Made by a program: the position numbers and the translations under genes. Below, piece by piece: positions 24,060 to 35,299 of a DNA stretch of 64,000 nucleotides. How positions within the stretch are numbered: the first letter of the stretch is position 1; each line of letters starts with the position of its first letter. This DNA is from Mytilisepta virgata (Eukaryota > Mollusca > Bivalvia > Mytilida > Mytilidae), in assembly GCA_028015205.1 (NCBI GenBank), contig CM051512.1:10848255-10912254 (forward strand), read 5' to 3'. Below the pieces are notes generated by a model. The model searched no databases. It saw only the letters and a program-made list of their open reading frames with translations, and was not told the DNA's origin.

Positions 24060-25600
24060 ACTAATTTTGGTGTGGGGCTATGTAGCTCCCCAAGATGCAC
24101 ACTCACAGCAAATAATATGATTGTGGTTGCTTGGTATCGGAGAACTGAACTAGGACGTTAAACTTAACCTAAGTCAATGAAGTGCAGTAAGTAGGTCAGA
24201 GTGACCTTATTTTAGTGGGAGGCTGTGTTACTCCCCAAGATGCACCCTCACAGAAAGTAATGATTGTAGGTCCCTTGGTATTTGAGAACTGAACTCGGAT
24301 ATAAAACTTAACCTTAGTCAATGAAGTGTGTTAAGTAGGTCAGAGTGAATTAACTTTGGTGGGAGGCTGTGTTACTCCCCGAGATGCAACCTTCACACCA
24401 AGTATAATATGATTGTAGGTCCCTTGGTATTTGAGAACTGAATTCAGACGTAAAACTTAACCTAAGTCAATGAAGTGTGATAATGTGTGTTACTCCCTAT
24501 ATATTAAGATGCACCCTCACACCTTATTTCAATGGGAGGCTGTGTTACTCCCCGAGATGCACCCTCACAGCAAGTAATATGATTGTAGGCCCCTTGGTAT
24601 TGAAGAACTGAACTCGGACGTAAAACTGAAGCACTATAAGTAGGTCAGAGTGACCTAATTTTGGTGGGAGGCTGCACACTCACACCAAGTTATGATTGTA
24701 GGTCCTTAATGGTATCAGAGAGTGGAACCAGGGCTTTCCATACAATTTGAAGTAGTAGGCTGAAATCTAAAAGTAGGCGGCTGTGACATGCGGCCGGCAC
24801 AGCTGGCCGCCGCGCCATACTACAAGCTTGGCACCTGAGCGGCAGGGGGTCTGGGGGCCGCTTTCTATTTTTTTTTGTGCAGGATTGTGTAACCTTCAAT
24901 TCTTCATTATTTTCTTTCCCTTATGCTGATAATTCATATGTTTTTTTATAATAATAACAAATATTATTGTTATAAAATTTAAATTTTTAGCCTACTACTT
25001 AATTTTTTTTTGTTGACCATCGGAACTTCTCTTTGATTATCCTTGCAAAAATACAATGCTTTCCGATTAGAGATGACGTAAATTTACACTTTTTTATAGA
25101 TGACCAATCAGTGACCGGAATTCACGTGAACTATATTTAGCTATCGGTAAACACAGGTTTTACATACTTGTTTATCGCGACAATACGATTCTCGACGCTT
25201 GTCTACATATTTTAAAGAGATTTTTTTTCTTTTTGAATTAATTTTTTTTATCAGTGAAGTAGCTGGCACTTGTATCCACCGTAAACGGCGGATTTCTGCC
25301 GTCTACCGGCTACTTTGGAAAGCCCTGTGGAACTCGGATGTAAAACTTAACCTAAGTCAATTAAGTGCTTTAAGTAGGTCAGAGAGACCTAATTTTGGTG
25401 GGAGGCTGTGTTACTCCCTGAGATGAAGCCTTACATCGAGTACTATGATTGAAGGTCCCTTGGTATCTGAGAACTGCTTGGACGTAAAACTTAACCTTAG
25501 TCAATGAAGTGTGACAAGTATATCAGTGACCTAATTTTGGTGGGAGGCTATGTTACTCCCTAAGACAAGTAATATGATTGTAGGTCACTTTTGTATGTTA
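24060..25600. repeat. ~150-bp tandem array (GGGAGGCTGTGTTACTCCCC units)
   Basis: About nine units with GGGAGGCTGTGTTACTCCCC, GAGATGCACCCTCACA, ATGATTGTAGGTCCCTTGGT and CTTAACCTAAGTCAATGAAG. Within a unit GGGAGGCTGTGTTACTCCC is an imperfect dyad. A 599-bp transposon splits the array at 24729-25327. Confidence 0.8.
24729..25327. mobile_element. 599-bp transposon in the tandem array, 6-bp target duplication
   Basis: Ends CAGGGCTTTCCA and TGGAAAGCCCTG are exact inverse repeats. TGGAAC flanks both sides (24723-24728 and 25328-25333). Inside near 24790-24812 is a GC-rich hairpin (GCGGCC..GGCCGC). The second half is very T-rich. No transposase. The superfamily is not certain; a hAT-like element is plausible. 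Confidence 0.8.
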
Positions 25601-27330
25601 AAAACTGATTTTTGACATAAAACTAAAAACCAGCCAACCGTGTAATATGGGTCATGTAATATTCATCTTATGTCACATGGTCAGTCTCTTCATCATGCAC
25701 CTGCACACAAAAATAGATGACCCTATGTCAACTAGTAAGTAAGAACTGGCTGTGGACACGTGTACACCGATGTGGACGCTGGGGGTACTCCAATAGTCCC
25801 CCTCAACTTTGTTGAGGCGAACTAAAAATGTTATATTTAATTATAAATATGTAGCTTTCCATTTACATTCTACATTTTTTTTCCTTGCTTGGTTATAATG
25901 GATAAGGAAAGCTAATGTTACATCCACGGCTGTCCTCACAGGGTCATAATTTCAATACCATGTGTCAGAGTTGTTGACATAAAATTTTACAAAGGTAACT
26001 TACACAAAATTATAACTGTACAAAAAAAGTTTGTAATTTATATTTTTTACAATAGACTCGTACATTTTCTTCTTGGTATTTATTTTTAAATGTTATTCAA
26101 CAATTAATAATGAATTTAATAATTCATTTGTTAAAAAAAATTAAATTGAAAAAAATTATAAAAGGGGAGCAACTCTTTATTTTTGTGCAACACCAAATGC
26201 CGCCCAGTTTGTTTGATACCTGAGCTCTGAACACTAATTAGGCCAATTCTTGACAACAAAAAAAATGTTCTTAAAGAAAATTAAAGAAATTTATGACTGC
26301 TAGTGTATTAAGCCATTCACGGATTGAGTCCCCACAGGAAATAACCCTTGCACGATGGCAGACTAGATTGGCTACTTCTTTGTTAATCCTATAAAGCATT
26401 AATTTTGGGTCATTTATTTTTTTATTTGAATAAAAATGTTAATAAAATATGTTCTGTTCGCAATCTTTTTAGTTTTTGAATGAAAATGCGAAGATTCGGT
26501 AGCAAACAGGGGCTTCAGCGGATGGATATGTTGAAATTCTTCAAATATCGTTAAAATCGCTCAAAATTTTCAATTTTGTCATTAAAAATTATAAAAATTA
26601 TTTCAAGAAATAAACTTCCAATCATTGATGTCCACTCCCATCAATTTTGTACAAATTCGGCACGTTTGATTCGAAATAGTTACTTTCCTGTCATCCAATA
26701 TTGCCAAAAAAATTCTAAAATTCATTTTCCCAACTTTAAAATCCCATAAAATCCTCAAATTCTGGTCTTTTCACATGTTGTTTGTAAAAGATCCACCATT
26801 GTTTAATCCTTATCCGGGTTTAAAAAAATATGATCTTTTCGGCAAAATGTACAAATTAACCACACTGTCCTGGGTGAAAGTAACTATCACGCATGCTGCT
26901 TGCGTATCTAATTAGCTCGATTCCGTGATCTAAAAATAAAGTTTTATTTTTTTTTCACTGATTGGATGCCTTTTCATTATTCTTTCCATGAAAGAGTCCG
27001 TATATTTTTCTGTCAATAAAAAAATTGAGTCAACACAGTGCATGATATGCTTCAGCGACCCTACAATGGAATGCATCCATGTGGTCTAAATTTAATTAAC
27101 ATATCAAAATCGGTGTTTATATCTTCACAATTGCATTTTTGTGATTTTAAATACCATGTTCGACAATTCAAGTTTTTGATCAATAAAATTTTTATTCCAG
27201 GAAAAAAACAGGGTCAATTACAAAATTTATTTTTTTACCCACCAAAAAACATGGTCAGTCGGGAAACCGGAAACATTTCTTTTGCCCAAGGGAATGGCAA
27301 ACTCCATGTTTTGGGAAGGAAAATAAATCC
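25600..27330. other. Intergenic DNA, no gene recognised
   Basis: AT-rich. A dispersed-element end is visible near 25785-25830 (CCCCCTCAAC-TTTG-TTGAGGCGAACTAAAA hairpin, a variant of the family's terminal hairpin). A short plus-strand frame at 27038-27355 overlaps the start of copy E and has no recognisable domain. Confidence 0.5.
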
Positions 27331-27331
27331 A

Positions 27332-28654
27332 AACAAGAGGCTCCCAGGAGCCTGAATCGCTCACCTGGTCCTTAAGCTTTAAGGGAGTCTTTCATGAGCT
27401 ATTACCCCTATAATGGATCATCTGACAACTTCGACCCAATTCAGACTTTTGTAGAGCTCAATGAGCTGATTGTTTAAGCAAACAACAGCTTTTCTCTATC
27501 GACAATAGTTTTCATTCTATAGGGCAAAAACAAGAGAAAACGCTATTTTTGACATTTAAAGGGTCATCTATAAGGCATCAACAGTTATTTTGACATTTAA
27601 GGGACAAAACTTTAACTCCTAAAGGGCTCATTTAAACATTTTGCAAACTAAGGGAAATGCTGTGAAAATGGTCAATTTTGATGTTCTAAGGGGAATAACT
27701 CCTAAAAGGAATGATCATACAACTTAAGTACAAATTTAAAAAAAAAATCAAGAAAAAGGGCAATAACTCCTACATGGGTGGTTACATCTTCTTCAAAATT
27801 TCAAAGCAGGTAGATCTTGAGGTGTTGAACTCTTTAGCTTCCCACCAGAATTTTGATATCTGTCACCATTTTTGAGTTATTTGCAAAAAACTGCAATTTA
27901 CCCCTATGTTCTATTTTTAGCCATGGCAGCCATGTTTTTTTACAAATCAAAAATCCAAACGATAGTTTAGTAGCACTCATGCCAAGGAACAACTACACTA
28001 AGTTTGGTTGCAATTAAACTTATGGTGTAAGAGGAGTTAACGATTTTATTACAATGAATAAAGACTGCAAAAATGGTCAATTTTGACGATCTAAGGGGAA
28101 TAACTCCTAAAAGGAACGAACCTACAACTTCGATCCTGTTACAAATTTTGTAGATCTTTGTGTGCCTAACAATATGAAATTTAAATTTTTCAAATTTCCT
28201 TTATAGTATCCAAGATATTGAGCTTAATAAGTGCAAAATTTGGAAAAAATGCAGAAAAAGGGCAATAACTCCTACATGGGTCGTTGGTTCTTCTTCAAAA
28301 TTTCAGGGGAGGTAGATCTTGAGGTGCTGAACACTTTTACCCTCTGCCAGAATTTTGATATCTGTTATGGTTTTTGAGTTATTTGCAAAAAACTGCAATT
28401 TACCCCTATGTTCTATTTTTAGCCATGGCGGCCATGTTTTTTTACGAATCAAAAATCCAAACGATAGTTTTGTAGCACATATACCAATAAACAACTGTAC
28501 GAAGTTTCGTTGCAATTGGACTTATGGTGTCGGACGAGTTAACGTTTGAAAAATTGTTAACAGACGACGACGACAGACGACGACGACGACGACGACGGAC
28601 GCCAAGTGATGGTAAAAGCTCACATGGACCTTTGGTCCAGGTGAGCTAAAAATG
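27332..28654. repeat. Dispersed element, copy E (full length)
   Basis: Starts AACAAGAGGCTCCCAGGAGC and ends GGTCCAGGTGAGCTAAAAAT, with a (GACGAC)n tract and GGACGCCAAGTGATGG before the terminal hairpin. The middle is a ~410-bp duplication (about 27660-28060 and 28075-28540) sharing AGGGCAATAACTCCTACATG, AGGTAGATCTTGAGGTG and TTTAGCCATGGCGGCCATGT. No coding gene. Confidence 0.75.
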
Positions 28655-28674
28655 ATTTTTACCAAATAAAAAAT

Positions 28675-29390
28675 AAGAGGTGCACAATGGCATTATATGA
28701 TAAAATATCTGAGAAAGTTTCATTAAATTATAGTAAGTGGTTAAGGAGGAGTTGTGGATACAAAAATTGGGTACCCCCATATAAGGCAATGGCAAACTCC
28801 AGGTTTTGCAAAAAGAAACCCCAAAAATGTTTTTACCCCACAAAAAATAGGAAGTGCACAATGGCATTATATGATAAAAATTTGGCGAAAGTTTCATTAA
28901 ATTATAATAAGTGGTTTAGGATGAGCTGCGGATACAAAATGAGTACCCCTTCTCCTATTATAAGGCAACGGCAAAGTCCATGTTTTGGAAAAAGAAACCC
29001 CAATAATGATTTTTACCAAAAAAAGTAGGTGTACAATGGCATTACACGATAAAGATTCTGAGAAAGTTTCATTTAACTATAATAAGTGGTTTATGAGGAG
29101 TTGTGGATACAAAATTGTCCCCATCCCCATTATAAGGCAATGGCAAAGTTTGTTTTGGAAAAAGACACTCGAAAAATAATTTTGACCAAAAAGCAAGTAG
29201 GAGGTGCAGAATGGCTATACGATTAAGAATATGAGAAAGTTTCATTAAACTAAAATAAGTGGTTTAGTTGGAGTTGCAGATACAAAATACCTCCCCCCCC
29301 CATATAAGGCAATGGAAAAGTCACACGTTTTGGAAAAAGAAACCCGAAAAATAATTTTGACCAAAAACCAAATAAGAACTTCAGAATGGC
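28675..29390. repeat. 175-bp tandem repeat, four units
   Basis: The start GTGCACAATGGCATTATATG and variants recurs at about 28678, 28853, 29028, 29203 and partially 29376, a constant 175-bp period. Each unit has GAAAGTTTCATTAAAT and AAGGCAATGGCAAA. Several short frames run through it and are artefacts. Confidence 0.85.
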
Positions 29391-29814
29391 CAGATGGACA
29401 GAGACCATCGCTATATCCCCAAACTTTCTTCGAAACTAGGTTCTAGTGTGGCAGCCATGTTGGTTAACAGTCAGGGTCATTTCACACAATTCTGAAAAAG
29501 GACCTAAGGATGCTGCCTAGTTTGGTTCCATCTGGCCGTGTTACAGTTTCATAGATTTTTTCATTCCCAATTTTTCTACTTTTAGTAACAACTGTTTCAG
29601 AAGTAAATTTTGAAGGGGCCTCCAAAGGACCAATTCCACCAAAGTTTGGTCCCAACTGTTCCAGTGGTTTCAGTGAAGATCTTTAATCGAAAGTTTATGG
29701 AGGATGCAAAGAGATGGCAATAGCTCACATAGCCCTATAGGTCAGGTGAGCTAAAATGTTGTTTTTTGGACCCAAAAAGTCTGACCAAAGAAAGACAACT
29801 CAAACTTTTTTATT

Positions 29815-29838
29815 GCGTGGATGCCTTAGCATCCACGC
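29815..29838. repeat. Perfect hairpin GCGTGGATGC-CTTA-GCATCCACGC
   Basis: A 10-bp perfect stem with loop CTTA. A related GCATCCACG sequence occurs at 31371-31379, ~1.5 kb away, so the two may mark the ends of a larger AT-rich element. That is weak inference. Confidence 0.6.
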
Positions 29839-29839
29839 C

Positions 29840-32800
29840 TATAGTATTGGCCATGTTTAACGGATGCTATGTAACACTAAGGATTATGGGAAAGAGCCTC
29901 TATTTGGGGAACATGATATGTTATATTGAGAATGAAAAGGAATGTGCCTCTAAAGGAAACTTGATTATTTGTTAAAAACACCAAGAATGCGCACTAAAAG
30001 AATGTTATTTCCCTCAATTATTATTAAAACGTCGTTTTTATTCATGATAAAAACATCTGTGTTTTATTACGACAAACTTTTGGTATGTTTATATTTATTG
30101 CAAGTGACATTAATTAACTGGTGCATTGCAATTTATTGATATATAAATATACAGACTGTGAATATGTGATTGTTAAGGTCATTAAACTGTTGCAGATAAT
30201 CTCTTAGGTTTGGTGTTAAGATTATATTTAAGAATTATCTAAATCTGTGCATAATATATTTTTTACATAAATAAATACTGAGTACTTATTAATTTTGCAG
30301 ATATTTATATACATTATAAGTCTATTTAGTGATGATTTTCTATTTTATATCTTCTTATGCACGGGATTTATAATTAATTTTGGTGGAAGTATTATACCTA
30401 TCAGAACCTCAGTATCTTTTAACTTTGCACATTTTTATATCAGGAACACTTATAAGGTTCAATACAGGGTTTTCAAAGTAAATATTTATAATATTTCGTA
30501 AAAGTTTAACTTGATATTTAAATATTTCATCAAAATTTTCAATCCAAAAAACATATGAAACTGAGGACTACCACGGTTTTGAAATTTCATTTTTACAAAA
30601 TGATCCACAACTTTACCTAACGAACAGATTTTCCTTTAATGACATGTTTCAGTAAAGCTTTAAATCTACTTTGAAGTATATATTAAACAGGACAATAGTT
30701 TTGTGAAACCTATCGATTTTTATCAAAACTTAGAGACAAAATCTTTTTGGTAAACTTCAGCACTAAGGAAATATATCATGCACGGACAATCCATGTTTAC
30801 TTTGTTCTGTATTATAGTACCTTTATTGAAAATATGCATATAGACAGGAGCTATTTTCATCAAAGTTTCAAAATTTTAATAACTACTTTACACAAAATCA
30901 TTTTTATCCCATTTTAGCATTAAATATATTCAAGATGTATTTTATTAACGATTTTTGTTGATATGCAGGAACATTACTTTTGTAACACAGCAATAGTAAT
31001 CATATGTTTTTTAAATTAATTAGTAAAGAACATGCAAAAACTTGCACAACATTTTTTCTGACTTTCTATACTTCATTGCTTAAGCACACCATATATTTTT
31101 ATGGATATCTGTACTAAAATCAATTTTGACATTATTATATAGATATGAATATATATGATTGTATCACAATGTATCAAAAATGATATTTTTTCAAACAGGT
31201 AAAAATATTGTGACCGCACACACTAATTAGCTTTTCATTTCTTCAATAAAATTGTTTATGCTACTGAAACAGCATTTGTGTTTTTTAACCAACCTGGCCA
31301 AAACTGATGTGCAAATATCACGTTGTTTCTTACAATACTACGAAGTTAGTGGCGAACAAGAAATTTGCATCCACGTATTGCTTTTTGGAAGAAAAGCAAC
31401 TTGTTTGGCCTATACCAGCTAGATCTAAATTATATGGTTTAACTGTCAAGTTTTTTTTTGGGTCAACCACTTGATTCTGAGGGGGCTCAAGTTTCTGGAA
31501 ATAATCTGCCCCAGGTGATGGTAAAAATTAATAACCTGGCCATATATAAAGGATAAAAATATCATTTCCTGATCTCAAAGGCAAAAATCTATTTTTACTT
31601 TTCTGCCTCAGCAGGGGACATAAAAAGCATTTTCAGACTGAAAATACATACTCTGGCCATGCAATTCAACACTGATAATCATTTAAGTAATGATAACATA
31701 CAAAAAAAAAACAACTTACTGGATAACAGCCATCTTTCAGTACACTTTGAAATCACTTTGTAACACTTTGGGGAGCTGAAAAACAAAACAGTTACAAAAA
31801 CACCTTGTCGCAAAAAGAAAATTATATAAATTAGATTTTATTTTACATGAAACCGGTTTTAATTATGATGAGCTTCGATGTTACTGAAAATAACACTATG
31901 ACCTTGTGACTTACTGATATGATGTTTTTTTATTGACAGTCATTATTCACATATATACACTTTCTTTCACAAAAGATACAATTTTCAAAATTGATCTTTT
32001 TTATATATGTGTGCTAAAAATCAACATAATCCATTTTCTTACATCTACTCTGAAGGTCAATAACGATTTTTAAGCTGTTTCCTATCTCTCTTTTTTTAAG
32101 TATTTAATTTGCTTTACGTCTTCGGCTGTGAGCCGACATTCTTACTTGAATTTGTTGCCTTATTTCAAGTCCATGATGTACACTTGTCTTGTTGTATTTA
32201 CTTATTTTCCATGTGTAATAGTGAAATTTTTATTGAAAGTCGCATATGAAATCCTTTTTCATAAATTACAATTTTAAGGTTTTTTTCAGTTTTCTGCAAG
32301 GATTTGACACTGCAGATGTCTACCGGTACTCAATGATGTTGACTACCAGTATCCAGCATTTAATGACATTATCCCTGTTTTTCTTTATATTTTTGTTTAA
32401 TAGCAAGTTTTAAGTATTTTCTAACATTACCATGAAATCTTCAGAGGCTTGTTACCATGAAATCCTGGTAGGCTGATGTTTGTTACCCTGAGATCTTGCA
32501 AGGATAATTGTTACCATAAAACCATCTTCGGATTAATGCTACCATGACAACCTGTTGGTAGTCTGAAAGTCATCTCCAAGCTGCCAGCCTGTAAATCTGA
32601 CTTATGAATCGACAAACACATTAAATAATAAATCTACAAATTAATAGTTACTGTATTTAAATTCCTTCATTTTGATTAAAACTAGTAATACTGCTACTTC
32701 AAGAATGTATTTAACAATTTATGACCTGTCAATAATTCTCCTGGCAAAGCATTTGTTTTTGTAGTGACTAACAGTTTATAATTCCTGGGCAGAGAAAAAA

Positions 32801-33107
32801 TAACTTTTCTACAAATCTTATGTTGCTCATAAACTATTGGGCAGTCTAAATTTACATTGCCACGATTACAAATGCACAAATAACAATTTATAAGCATCTG
32901 AAATCAAGACAACAACAAACCAAGACATATGGGACATGTCTGCCTGCTCGCTCATCTGCCACCCACTGAAATATCAAATCATCAACATCCTAGGCTGTAG
33001 CTTTGTGTTATTGCTGAAGTTCTTGTTGATTCTCAGGGTCTTGTGGCTCGATTTACGCGATTTTCATAAATATTATCGGAGAAGAAAAAAATACGACCAT
33101 CCACAAC
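29840..33107. other. AT-rich intergenic DNA with a small tandem repeat
   Basis: Very AT-rich with no convincing gene. At about 32428-32565 there are four ~35-bp units starting GTTACCATGAAATC. Short frames near 29766, 30295 and 32694 are hydrophobic or low complexity and unsupported. Confidence 0.5.
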
Positions 33108-33180
33108 GCTTACCAAAAATAATCTGCGAAGCGGGAAGGTTGGGTTCACTCGAAATCTACTCACCGAGGTCAACCGCCAG
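33108..33180. repeat. 73-bp direct repeat, copy 1 (target of the 33.2-kb element)
   Basis: Matches 35218-35291 closely (CGCTTACCAAAAATAATCTG, GTTGGGTTCACTCGAAATCT, GAGGTCAACCGCCAG). Copy 2 continues into CGGGTTAAAT, and that same continuation is found just after the inserted element at 35205, so copy 1 was split by the insertion. Confidence 0.85.
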
Positions 33181-33184
33181 GTAT

Positions 33185-33505
33185 CAAGACACTTCGGTAC
33201 CTGGACATTTCGGTACCCGCTGAAAAAGACAATTCGGTATCGAGACATTTCGGTACTGAGACATTTCGGTACCATTTGTAAGACATTTCGGTACCATATG
33301 TAAGACATTTCGGTACTGAGACATTTCGGTACCATTTGTAAGACATTTCGGTACCATTTGTAAGATATTTCGGTACCATATGTAAGACATTTCGGTAATG
33401 AGACATTTCGGTACTATTTGTAAGACATTTCGGTACCATTTGTAAGACATTTCGGTACCATATGTAAGACATTTCGGTACCATATGTAAGGCATTTCGGT
33501 ACTAG
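33185..33505. repeat. Minisatellite with unit (TGTAA)GACATTTCGGTAC(CA)
   Basis: About fourteen units of 13-22 bp, each containing GACATTTCGGTAC. The palindromic GGTACC (KpnI-like) core is often present. Minus-strand frames across it translate to a YRNVLQMVPKCL-like repeat, which is an artefact. Confidence 0.9.
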
Positions 33506-33999
33506 AAAAAAATTGTTGTTGACAATTGTTTATTGTTTGTATACATATTTTTTCCAATAAAGAATGTGCTTTTGTGTTATTTATCAATAAAATTATATAT
33601 GAACTGTTATAAAATGACAACTGATCTGAGTTTTGATTATGTACTGTTAACAATTTGTTATAAATCGTGAGATATTATAATTATATAAATTATGTATGTC
33701 TCAATAAAGAACTAATAATGATGTTATAACTGTAAAATGAGATATTTGTTTGATGTCAATTTTAATAAAGAATTGTTGATTTTGCAATTATCATTATTTA
33801 AGCAATCACCAGTAATTTAAAAAGTTGTTAATAAATGTATTATTGGTAATTGTTTGTTTTTTTTTCACAAATATTTTAACTGGGACCGTTTTCTTTTAAT
33901 CATTTAAATAACATTTTAAATATCAAAGGAGATCGGCCGATACACAATTCAAACTTCGAATTTGAGAAATCACTGAAGCTCTGAATTTTGTTATAAAAT

Positions 34000-34141
34000 T
34001 GGGTGGACTAATAGACACATTATTCTTCAAAATGGCCAGTGAATGTTGTGACTTCCATAATGAAGTCCGTGCAAGACAAGTCCTTAGAGGCTGTGCAATG
34101 TGACCAGTGTGCATGTTGGCAGCATAGAACGTGTAATACTG
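34000..34141 (+). pseudogene. Candidate exon: Cys/His-rich (PHD-like) fragment
   Basis: An open frame on the plus strand runs into AATACTG followed by the donor GTAAGT at 34142. It reads SLEAVQCDQCACWQHRTCNT. The C-x2-C...W-x2-H-x2-C spacing resembles the second half of a PHD-type zinc knuckle as found in FLYWCH/MULE-associated transposon proteins. The upstream part of the frame has no clear start. The strong donor and coherent Cys/His pattern favour a decayed exon of the element's own or a captured gene. Confidence 0.45.
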
Positions 34142-34353
34142 GTAAGTAATTATTAACTTTTACTAAAAGACATTATTCTTGTTCCAGGTCCATTGTTTAA
34201 ACTATCCAGACATAACAAGGACTATAATAGTATAATAGCAAAGAAAATACTTATTTCTCATATATTGGATAATTTCTATACTAAGTTTCTGTATTGGTTT
34301 TATTTTTGAAAGTAATGTCGAACTACTTATGTATTCATAATTACGAAGACTGT

Positions 34354-34500
34354 ATTTTATTAAAATATACGTTATCCTTAGGGATTTCCAGAGCAGATTT
34401 ATTTTATTAAAATATATGTTATTTTTATGGATTTCCAGAACAGACTATAGACAGGCCGTCTGTCAAGGCTGCACAGACCCTGTTGTGGTAGGAATATATT
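34354..34500 (+). pseudogene. Candidate second exon with duplicated acceptor region
   Basis: A ~60-bp unit containing TTATTAAAATATA, GTTAT and GGATTTCCAGARCAGA is present twice in tandem (about 34358-34400 and 34405-34447). The first copy has an acceptor-like CCTTAG before GGATTTCC; in the second the G is changed (TTTTATGG). After the second copy the frame reads ISRTDYRQAVCQG. This continues the zinc-knuckle pattern if joined to the preceding exon. Confidence 0.4.
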
Positions 34501-34680
34501 TACATATACATGATACATATATGTGGAAGCAAAACTTTCGTTAATTGGATAATTGGATTATATACACGAGAAAACACGCGCCGATAATTGTTGTATAATA
34601 CCCGTTAATTAGGTAATGGAATCATTCAACATTCAAATAGACTGATATACATACTGTATGTGATAATCATTTCGTTATAG

Positions 34681-34778
34681 CTGAAATCCCAATGCAGCTC
34701 AGACTAGTGTCCGAGGGTAAGCGGCAACGACACCAGAAGAAAAGCTCCAAACAGACACAGGGACAACTTTTCAAATAG
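34681..34778 (+). pseudogene. Candidate third exon, Lys/Gln-rich
   Basis: After the acceptor-like TTATAG a frame reads EIPMQLRLVSEGKRQRHQKK and ends at TAG (34776-34778). The basic Lys/Arg/Gln run followed by truncation resembles the linker before a FLYWCH finger, but the finger itself is absent. Low confidence. Confidence 0.35.
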
Positions 34779-35036
34779 TGACAGACAGATCTCAGCCAGT
34801 TGCTTAAAAGATGTGCCTCCGTTTACGGACCCGGTCTGTGTTGTAGACTTTTGAACAATGTATGAACTTTTTTAAAATAGTGCCGTTACATAAACTACAT
34901 TCAAATATTGATGTTTATAAATATTAAATATTTAAAACGATTATTTTCTTTGTTCTTATTATACCTTGTAGCCTAATAAAGAATCCCCTTGTTAAAATTC
35001 CACGCTTTTAGTGTAATGCCCTACAAATATATATCA

Positions 35037-35185
35037 CAATATACTCAGTACCGAAATGTCTAACCTCTGTACCGAAATGTCCATAGTCAGTACCGAATTG
35101 TCTCAGTACCGAAATGTCTCAGTACCTAAATGTCCATAGTCAGTACCGAATTGTCTCAGTACCGAAATGTCCAGGTATCGGAGTG
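35037..35185. repeat. Inverse minisatellite at the right end of the element
   Basis: Units read GTACCGAAATGTC, the reverse complement of the left-end unit, about nine copies. They form the right terminal inverted repeat. Confidence 0.9.
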
Positions 35186-35217
35186 TCTAGGATTCCACCG
35201 CCAGCGGGTTAAATGTA

Positions 35218-35297
35218 ACGCTTACCAAAAATAATCTGCGACGAGGAACGTTGGGTTCACTCGAAATCTACTCACTGAGGTCAACCGCCAGCGGGTT
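35218..35297. repeat. 73-bp direct repeat, copy 2 (intact)
   Basis: Uninterrupted partner of 33108-33180, ending AACCGCCAGCGGGTTAAAT. It serves as an internal control for the target site of the 2-kb element. Confidence 0.85.
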
Positions 35298-35299
35298 AA

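Larger units (their letters stand above)
33181..35196. mobile_element. 2016-bp transposon with minisatellite-built inverted ends and 8-bp target duplication
   Basis: ACCGCCAG flanks both sides (33173-33180 and 35197-35204), and the neighbouring 73-bp repeat shows the uninterrupted site. The ends are inverse copies of GACACTTCGGTACCTGGACA-like sequence and are built from many copies of a GACATTTCGGTAC unit: over 300 bp on the left and about 150 bp on the right. Long repeat-rich ends with an 8-bp duplication fit a Mutator-like or hAT-like element. The interior holds degraded exon-like pieces (34000-34778) instead of a transposase. Confidence 0.85.

Noticed and set aside
29815..31380. A single large transposon bounded by GCATCCACG motifs
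   Set aside because: Only one side has the hairpin, no target duplication was found and the interior is featureless. Kept only as a hairpin feature.
33033..33483. Three overlapping minus-strand frames of ~100 aa with repeated YRNVLQMVPKCL-like peptides
   Set aside because: They are translations of the GACATTTCGGTAC minisatellite in different frames. The repeat, not selection, keeps them open.
33185..33505. CRISPR-like array of short direct repeats
   Set aside because: Units are contiguous with no unique spacers, the genome is eukaryotic, and the array is the terminus of a transposon.
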